Source of the DNA: Methanobacteriota archaeon
GTDB lineage: Archaea > Thermoplasmatota > DTKX01 > GCA-020343715
Length of the DNA stretch: 9,688 nt
Direction of reading: 5' to 3'
Assembly: GCA_030597775.1 (NCBI GenBank)
Contig: JAUVRF010000038.1
Span: 1 to 9,688, forward strand
Positions 5,122 to 9,688 of the stretch are shown piece by piece; the first letter of the stretch is position 1, and each line of letters starts with the position of its first letter. A program made the translations under genes and the position numbers. The notes under the pieces are model-generated. The model did not search any database, was not told the DNA's origin, and saw only the letters and a program-made list of their open reading frames with translations.

Positions 5122-7980
5122 TCAATCCCAGAATCTCTTGGTCCTGGCGTAAAGGACCTCCTCTGCCAGCAGGGCCCGGAGGAAGGCCTCGTCGGTGGGG
5201 TAGCGCATCGCGAGGACCTTGCTCGCCTTGGCGGGTCCGACCCCCCGGGCGGACAGGGCCATCACGGCCCGCCTGCCGTGGCCCCATACCAGGTTCGCGT
5301 TGGTGAGCAGACGCTTCAACCTGTCCCTCTCCTCCTTCGAGAGGTCCTCCTTCTTGCGCTTGGTAAGCAGCTTGAGGTCCTCCTCGGCGGACCGGGGATG
5401 GAGGGCCGCGACGAGCACGGAGCCGCAGTGCTCGCAGGGCAGTTCCTCGTCGGTCACGTCACCCACCCGCTTCTTCCGGTGGGCTCCGCAGGAGGTGCAC
5501 GCCAGCACCACCCGATCGTCCTCGAGGCGTTGGCCCATCGCTGTGAGGATGGCCTCCGATGCGCGATCGGGCGCCACAAGCTCCCTGACCGTCTGCTGAC
5601 CCAGCAGGCCGATGGGGCTGAGGCCGGAGGTGACCACGTTAATCGTTCCGTCCTTGATGCCGTCCATCACCCACTGGGTCCTTTCAACGTCCATCTTCTC
5701 GAAGAGCACCTTGTCCACGACCTCCCTCATCAGGACGGTGCCCTCGAAGGTGCTGAGCAGGCGTCCGAGGCCGACGTGACGGTGGTCGGCCCCCCGCTCG
5801 ATGATACCGAACTTCCGGGCCACATGGAAAAGCTGCCATCGGAGTATCGGGCTGCGTCGCAGCACGAGGCGCATGAACTCGGGAAGGGACGCCGGGTCGA
5901 GGGCCTGGATCATCTCGACCACAGCCTGTGGGCCCACCCTCCTCGGCATCTCCAGGAAGATGCGGTACGCATCCGTGCGAATGCCGACCGATGCCCCGAA
6001 GCGGGCGCTGGCCAGGGATGCCAACGCCCTTCCGATGGTCTCGTTCACACGGGAGCCGAAGCACGCGTTGATGATGACCGTTGAGTCCTCGGACTCGACG
6101 GTGATCAACCTGTCGGAGGGGACGGGGAACGCCTTCATCTGCTTGGCAAGGTAGTCCCTGAACTCCTTCTTGGTGGCCTCGTCGGCCGAGTACGGGACGA
6201 GGTCCGCTCCACCCCTCATCCGGCCCACCTCCTGGGCCACCTCGAAGGGCACGGGCAGGTCCTCCCCGACCCAGCTGGGGATCGCGCCAAGGTCGGAGGA
6301 CCGCTCCACCACGATGCTGTCCTCATCCAGGTCCACGATGATCCAGGGAACGCCCTTCACGATGAACTTGGCCGAGGGCTCCGCGTAGTTGGCCACGAAG
6401 GCCTCGTCGAGGGTGCCGATGAACCGGCGGCTGGCGATGTCGACCACGGCGAACGATTTCTCGTCGGGGATCATGGAGAGGTTGTCCTGGAAGTACCGGC
6501 GGCTGGCCCGCCTGGTGCCGAAGCGACCCTCCTCGCACCAGATCACGCGGACCTCCGCAAGAAGGGACAGGACCTCCTGGAACTCCTCCCATGAGAGGTC
6601 CCAGAAGACGTACGCCCTCCGCACCATATCGAAGCAGGCCCTGGCGTCCCACTCCCTCTGCTCGAGGGTCGATGACACGAGCTGATTGGCCAGAACGGAG
6701 AGCGGCCGCATCCTGAGCCTGGTCTCCTCCAGCTCGCCCTCCAGCGAACGGCGGACCACGGCCATGGCCTCGGCGGCGTCGTCGGGATTGGTGGTCACAA
6801 CGGTGCCCTTGGAGGTCTCGTAGGCCCGGTGTGAGGCCCTTCCCACCCGCTGCATCAGCCGCGAGGTGGTGCGGGGGGAGTTGTACTGGATGACGAAGTC
6901 GGCAAGGCCGACATCGATGCCAAGTTCCAGGGACGACGTGCAGATCAACCCCCTGAGGTGACCGCTCTTGAAATCCTCCTCCATGCTGATGCGCACGTCC
7001 CGGGACAGGGAACCATGGTGGATGCCGATCTCCTGTCCGGCATCCTCGGGGTCACCCCCCTCCGCCTCCACCAGCAACCTGAGGCGCGAGGCGAGGATCT
7101 CGGCGGTGTCCCGTGTGTTGACGAACCACAGCGTCGCCTCGTGCTCACGCACCAGAGCGCGGGAATCGAGAATGCTCTTCAAGCCCTTGTAGTCGGTGCG
7201 CAATCGGTCCCGGATGTCCCGGTTCTCGGCGTTGCGGAAGGCGTCGTCCACCTGGGGGCTCAGCACGTCGATCTCCAGCAACTTGCGGACATCAATGACC
7301 TCCACGGCCACCGGCCTATCGCGCCCCTTGGCGTCCCGACCCCCCATGAAACGGCGGACCCTCTCCGGGCTGCCCACGGTGGCGGACAGCGCCACACGCT
7401 GGAACTCGCGGCCCGTGAGGTCAACGAGGCGCTCCAGGGCCACGGAGAGCTGGGCCCCACGCTCGTCGGTGGCAAGCTCGTGCACCTCGTCGATGACCAC
7501 AACCCGTACCCGGGAGAGCCCCTGCCGGAGCAGCTTGCCCGTGAACATGATCTGCAGGGTCTCGGGGGTGGTGATGAGCACCTGGGGAGGCTTCCGGGAC
7601 TGCTTGTTCCGTTCCGCCTGGGTGGTGTCGGAGTGTCGGACACCCACGGTGATCCCCAGCACACGACCCATCTCCTGGATCCGTCGCAGCATGTCCCTGT
7701 TGAGCGCCCGCAGGGGAGTGATGTACAGGAGCTGGAAGCCCTTGTGGCCCTCCGCGTCCCCCTCGATAATGCGTCGCAGGAGGTTGTCGAGGAGCGGCAG
7801 CGTCACCGCCTCGGTCTTACCCATGCCCGTGGGGGCGATGAGGAGCAGGTGCTCCTCGGCGAGCACCCTGGGCACGGCGGCCAGCTGCGCCTCCGTGGGC
7901 TTGGTTATGCCCAGACCGGGAAGCAGGCCCTGCACCTGTGGCGAGAGCCTGTCGAAGGGGGGATGCACGTCGATGGCCAT
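5122..7980 (-). CDS. lhr: Lhr-type superfamily 2 ATP-dependent helicase
   Basis: Large helicase of 952 residues. Lhr proteins are 3'-to-5' DNA translocases and helicases linked to DNA repair, and some archaeal members to RNA-DNA hybrids. Seen in order: motif I APTGMGKTEA (49-58), Ia TPLRALNRD (88-96), Ib TTPETLQ (137-143), motif II DEVHE (164-168), motif III SAT (199-201), motif IV region IHHGSLSRD (320-328), and motif VI QRVGRASHR (377-385). About 410-720 corresponds to the winged-helix, Lhr beta-barrel and helical-bundle region of the Lhr core. Near the C-terminus are a zinc-ribbon (CTSC at 828-831 and CEHC at 849-852), a lysine-rich helix (about 865-890) and a helix-hairpin-helix ARGVGPAKAS (911-920), ending in YARTKRFWD. 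The start at 7980 is the first ATG of the frame and has a TATA-like element at 8005-8012 but no Shine-Dalgarno site. No truncation or frameshift is seen. It is divergent from the DtxR-family gene. Confidence 0.95.
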   Translation of the reverse strand: MAIDVHPPFDRLSPQVQGLLPGLGITKPTEAQLAAVPRVLAEEHLLLIAPTGMGKTEAVTLPLLDNLLRRIIEGDAEGHKGFQLLYITPLRALNRDMLRRIQEMGRVLGITVGVRHSDTTQAERNKQSRKPPQVLITTPETLQIMFTGKLLRQGLSRVRVVVIDEVHELATDERGAQLSVALERLVDLTGREFQRVALSATVGSPERVRRFMGGRDAKGRDRPVAVEVIDVRKLLEIDVLSPQVDDAFRNAENRDIRDRLRTDYKGLKSILDSRALVREHEATLWFVNTRDTAEILASRLRLLVEAEGGDPEDAGQEIGIHHGSLSRDVRISMEEDFKSGHLRGLICTSSLELGIDVGLADFVIQYNSPRTTSRLMQRVGRASHRAYETSKGTVVTTNPDDAAEAMAVVRRSLEGELEETRLRMRPLSVLANQLVSSTLEQREWDARACFDMVRRAYVFWDLSWEEFQEVLSLLAEVRVIWCEEGRFGTRRASRRYFQDNLSMIPDEKSFAVVDIASRRFIGTLDEAFVANYAEPSAKFIVKGVPWIIVDLDEDSIVVERSSDLGAIPSWVGEDLPVPFEVAQEVGRMRGGADLVPYSADEATKKEFRDYLAKQMKAFPVPSDRLITVESEDSTVIINACFGSRVNETIGRALASLASARFGASVGIRTDAYRIFLEMPRRVGPQAVVEMIQALDPASLPEFMRLVLRRSPILRWQLFHVARKFGIIERGADHRHVGLGRLLSTFEGTVLMREVVDKVLFEKMDVERTQWVMDGIKDGTINVVTSGLSPIGLLGQQTVRELVAPDRASEAILTAMGQRLEDDRVVLACTSCGAHRKKRVGDVTDEELPCEHCGSVLVAALHPRSAEEDLKLLTKRKKEDLSKEERDRLKRLLTNANLVWGHGRRAVMALSARGVGPAKASKVLAMRYPTDEAFLRALLAEEVLYARTKRFWD

Positions 7981-8004
7981 CGGATGGAATGGGAAGACCT
8001 CATT

Positions 8005-8012
8005 TTACTTAA
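8005..8012 (-). promoter_or_regulatory. TATA-like box of lhr
   Basis: The minus strand reads TTAAGTAA, centred about 28 nt upstream of the ATG at 7980, giving a predicted leaderless or nearly leaderless transcript. No Shine-Dalgarno sequence precedes the start. Confidence 0.5.
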
Positions 8013-8014
8013 TG

Positions 8015-8031
8015 TTTCGGGAGGACCGAAA
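8015..8031. repeat. 17-bp perfect inverted repeat next to the lhr TATA box
   Basis: Arms TTTCGG and CCGAAA are perfect inverted copies around the spacer GAGGA. The repeat starts 2 bases upstream of the lhr TATA-like box (8005-8012), over the presumed TFB recognition element. It could be an operator or activator site for lhr. It is unlike the repeat in front of the DtxR-family gene, so a different protein would be expected to bind it. Confidence 0.4.
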
Positions 8032-8138
8032 TCGCACTCATACAGAACGACAACCCCGATGGGTAGCGGGACGCGTATGTGCTCGCCCCCTCGCTCGCCG
8101 GATGACCGTACGAATCGGCCCGTAGAATCAGGACGAAT

Positions 8139-8161
8139 GTTCTTTTGGTCACCCTAAGAAC
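8139..8161. promoter_or_regulatory. Candidate DtxR-family operator (23-bp inverted repeat)
   Basis: Arms GTTCTTTTGG (8139-8148) and CCCTAAGAAC (8152-8161) are inverted copies matching at 8 of 10 positions around the spacer TCA. The repeat abuts and overlaps by one base the TATA box of the DtxR-family gene (8161-8168), so a bound protein would block TBP/TFB. The right half includes CCTAA, the half-site seen in classical DtxR/IdeR operators. Autoregulation by the adjacent gene product is the natural inference. No convincing second copy was seen before the downstream OPT gene. Confidence 0.55.
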
Positions 8162-8168
8162 TATATAC
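8161..8168 (+). promoter_or_regulatory. TATA box of the DtxR-family gene
   Basis: CTATATAC is centred about 27 nt before the ATG at 8192, which predicts a leaderless mRNA. The bases immediately before the ATG hold no Shine-Dalgarno match. Confidence 0.65.
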
Positions 8169-8191
8169 GCACATGTCAATGGTACGGGGGT

Positions 8192-8860
8192 ATGCTGTCC
8201 CAAAGCGTCGAGAGGTACCTGGATGCGTTGTACGGCCTTCACCTGGAAGGCGAGCCCATCCGGACCACCGCCATCGCCAAGTCCCTCGACCTGAGTCCCG
8301 CCAGCGTCACTGAGATGGTGCAACGCCTCGCCACGGAAGGATACCTGGACTACGAGCGGTACCACGGCGTGCGCCTCACCCCGAAGGGCATCGCTGCGGC
8401 CACCGACGTCCTCCGTCGGAGGAGGCTGTTGCAGGTGTTCCTGATCAACGTCCTCGGCCTCGACATGGACCTCGCCAGGGAGGAGGCCCAGAGGATAGAG
8501 TTCGCCATCTCACCCGAGGTGGAGGACAGGCTCTGTGCCCTCTTGGGCAACCCCCAGACGAGTCCCGGCGAGGAGGACGACATACCCCTCTGCCCCAGGG
8601 CACCCGAGGATTGCCCCCACTGCCAGCAGCAGGCCCTGGTCCCGATGACGGCCATGGCCGTCGGCCATCGAGGGATCATCCGGGCCCTCCTGGAGGCCGA
8701 CATGGGCTCGGTGGCGCTATCGCGTTTGGGCCTCGACATCGGAGTGGAGTTCCAAGTGCTCCGATCGACGGGGACCTCGGTGGTCCTCTCCATCGACGGC
8801 AACAGGGCCCGATTGGGATGGGACGTCGCCCAGCGTGTCGTGGTCAAACAGATCGACTGA
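8192..8860 (+). CDS. DtxR/MntR-family transcriptional regulator with altered metal site
   Basis: Regulator of 222 residues with the full three-domain plan: winged helix (1-65, recognition helix around SPASVTEMVQRLATEGYL), dimerisation domain (about 66-121, RRLLQVFLINVLGLD and ISPEVEDRL), and a C-terminal FeoA/SH3-like domain (about 149-222). Family members repress metal uptake genes when Mn or Fe is bound. Here the metal ligands are largely missing: by alignment to Bacillus MntR, Asp8 is Arg8, His77 is Arg77, Glu99 is Gln100 and His103 is Phe104; only Glu102 (Glu103 here) and an acidic Asp11 remain. Between dimerisation and FeoA-like domains is a cysteine cluster, Cys134, Cys141 and Cys144 (C-x6-C-x2-C), with Cys115 nearby. 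It may therefore sense another signal, or bind zinc or an iron-sulphur cluster there. A 23-bp inverted repeat at its promoter suggests autoregulation. The OPT-like gene starts 75 bases downstream on the same strand. Confidence 0.92.
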   Translation: MLSQSVERYLDALYGLHLEGEPIRTTAIAKSLDLSPASVTEMVQRLATEGYLDYERYHGVRLTPKGIAAATDVLRRRRLLQVFLINVLGLDMDLAREEAQRIEFAISPEVEDRLCALLGNPQTSPGEEDDIPLCPRAPEDCPHCQQQALVPMTAMAVGHRGIIRALLEADMGSVALSRLGLDIGVEFQVLRSTGTSVVLSIDGNRARLGWDVAQRVVVKQID

Positions 8861-8861
8861 G

Positions 8862-8874
8862 CCAGGGGGCCTGG
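8862..8874 (+). other. Short GC hairpin after the DtxR-family stop codon
   Basis: Arms CCAGG and CCTGG flank GGG, one base after the TGA at 8858-8860. No T-run follows, so it is not a typical archaeal terminator. It may be chance. Confidence 0.2.
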
Positions 8875-8900
8875 ACCAATCCAGTAAGTCTTGAGTATAG

Positions 8901-8906
8901 GTATAT
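8901..8906 (+). promoter_or_regulatory. Probable TATA box of the OPT-like gene
   Basis: GTATAT, preceded by a second TATA-like stretch at 8896-8899, is centred about 32 nt before the ATG at 8936. Transcription would start near 8930 with a leader of only a few bases. It implies that the transporter can be transcribed apart from the DtxR-family gene. Confidence 0.5.
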
Positions 8907-8935
8907 CGTTCCCTCATCCCGAGGCTTATCCCCAG

Positions 8936-9688
8936 ATGCCTATCAAGAATACTCTCTACAGGAGACCTCCTACCCCCAATGGGCTCAAGGCCATCGAGAC
9001 GAAGACCCTCGGATGGTACTCGCCCGAACTCTACGCCAACATGAACTCGGGGGTTTTGGAGGAGTATCTGGAGGAGAAGAACCGGGTCGAGTGCTTCGAG
9101 AACTGCCCATGGAGCTGGAAGGCCATCCTCTTCGGCATCGCCATCGGCTCCATATTCGCCATCATCACCGAGTACGTGGGCCTCAAGGTGGGCATCGCCA
9201 TCCCGGGAGGCGGCTACGTGGTCTACCTTGTGGCCATCCTGCTCAAGTGGCGCCCCACGTTGAACAACAACGCTCAAGGCGCGAACGTAGCGGCAACAAG
9301 TATAGGATCGGGGTTCATCTTCACGTTCCCTGCGATGTACCTGCTGTACCAGCACCCTGAATATCGCATAGGCGGGACCCCCGACGACCCGATCTTCCTC
9401 ATCCAGGAGATCCCCCCCATCTGGGTGGTGTTGACCGCCACCATCATAAGCGGCATGCTGGGCACCCTGTACTTCATCATATTCCGTCGCCTGTGGCTGG
9501 TCGACGACCCCCTGCCCGTGCCCAGCTTCGAGGCGGGCATCCAGCTGCTGGAGATAGCCAACGAGGTGTACAAGGGTACCTCCGAGGCGGCCTCCCGCCA
9601 GATCAAGCTCATCGGCATGGCTACAGGGATATCGGCCACGATCACATTCTTGAAGGACTTTCCAATCGTGCCCGTGGAGGGTGCTAGC
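8936..9688 (+). CDS. OPT-superfamily transporter, N-terminal part (runs off the window)
   Basis: An open frame of 251 codons runs from the ATG at 8936 to the window edge with no stop. The OPT superfamily moves oligopeptides or metal chelates (the YSL branch carries metal-siderophore-like complexes) across the cytoplasmic membrane; full proteins have about 12-16 membrane segments, so most is missing here. After a polar N-terminus of about 58 residues come hydrophobic segments at about 62-82 and 86-103, then LNNNAQGANVAATSIGSG and FIFTFPAMYLL, which match the family pattern of an Asn/Gln-rich stretch leading into a helix with FTxPA. Another membrane segment lies at about 160-182 (VVLTATIISGMLGTLYFIIF), followed by PVPSFEAGIQLLEIA, the family's P-S-x-x-A-x-x-x-L motif. 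The start is the first in-frame ATG and has a TATA box at suitable spacing. Substrate cannot be told from the sequence; the DtxR-family neighbour hints at metal chelates. Confidence 0.85.
   Translation, partial: MPIKNTLYRRPPTPNGLKAIETKTLGWYSPELYANMNSGVLEEYLEEKNRVECFENCPWSWKAILFGIAIGSIFAIITEYVGLKVGIAIPGGGYVVYLVAILLKWRPTLNNNAQGANVAATSIGSGFIFTFPAMYLLYQHPEYRIGGTPDDPIFLIQEIPPIWVVLTATIISGMLGTLYFIIFRRLWLVDDPLPVPSFEAGIQLLEIANEVYKGTSEAASRQIKLIGMATGISATITFLKDFPIVPVEGAS

Noticed and set aside
2982..5306. 774-codon plus-strand ORF
   Set aside because: It runs out of frame through the TPR gene and then antisense to the ATPase and the lhr end. Its product resembles no protein, and the real genes on both sides explain the region.
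8032..8138. Possible small RNA (box C/D-like GGATGA) in the divergent region
   Set aside because: The C-box match is imperfect, no convincing C'/D' pair or hairpin fits, and no promoter of its own was seen.
6958..8157. 399-codon plus-strand ORF opposite the lhr start
   Set aside because: Antisense to helicase motifs I to III, with Gly/His/Leu-rich composition and no domain visible.
8009..8365. 118-codon minus-strand ORF in the lhr/DtxR divergent region
   Set aside because: It would overlap the start of the well-supported DtxR-family gene, cross both promoters and encode nothing recognisable.
8611..9360. 249-codon plus-strand ORF bridging the DtxR-family and OPT-like genes
   Set aside because: It is in another frame from both, has a Gly/His/Arg-rich product, and crosses the OPT promoter. 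The OPT frame from 8936 shows real family motifs and membrane helices.
1..9688. CRISPR, insertion sequence, tRNA, rRNA or prophage content
   Set aside because: No regularly spaced repeats, transposase motifs, terminal repeats, tRNA-like cloverleafs or phage genes were found on either strand by eye.

Overview
The window looks archaeal. Protein families are typical of archaea (HerA-type ATPase, DUF357, archaeal Lhr helicase, a GvpD/KaiC-like RecA ATPase), and start codons are preceded at about 25-30 nt by TATA boxes rather than bacterial -35/-10 elements. GC content is high, coding density is very high, and long spurious antisense ORFs are common. A Thermoplasmatota-like euryarchaeote is my best guess, but the lineage is inferred, not proven.

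Layout. (1) Positions 1-87 hold the last 28 codons of an unidentified plus-strand gene. Its stop codon overlaps the stop of the next, convergent gene inside one CTAG. (2) Positions 84-2675, minus strand: a three-gene operon in the order HerA-like ATPase, DUF357 protein, two-TM membrane protein of unknown family. The two downstream genes have strong Shine-Dalgarno sites. (3) Positions 2800-3447, plus strand: a TPR protein transcribed divergently from herA, ending tail-to-tail (again sharing CTAG) with (4) a minus-strand GvpD/KaiC-like two-lobe ATPase (3444-5003), which probably starts at a leaderless GTG. (5) Positions 5122-7980, minus strand: a full-length Lhr-type superfamily 2 helicase with a C-terminal zinc ribbon and helix-hairpin-helix. 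(6) A 211-bp divergent promoter region separates lhr from (7) a DtxR-family regulator (8192-8860, plus), whose promoter carries a 23-bp inverted repeat abutting the TATA box. (8) The start of an OPT-superfamily transporter (8936 to the window edge, plus) follows.

How the genes relate. HerA and Lhr suggest nucleic-acid maintenance, but they are in separate transcription units and no nurA, mre11 or rad50 is present. DtxR regulator plus OPT transporter looks like a metal or metal-chelate uptake module, yet the regulator has lost most residues that bind metal in DtxR/MntR and instead has a cysteine cluster between its dimerisation and FeoA-like domains. This is the most unusual item in the window. 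No RNA genes, mobile elements, CRISPR arrays or phage genes were seen, and I do not see a clear new defence or biosynthetic system. No gene-free stretch exceeds 300 bases.
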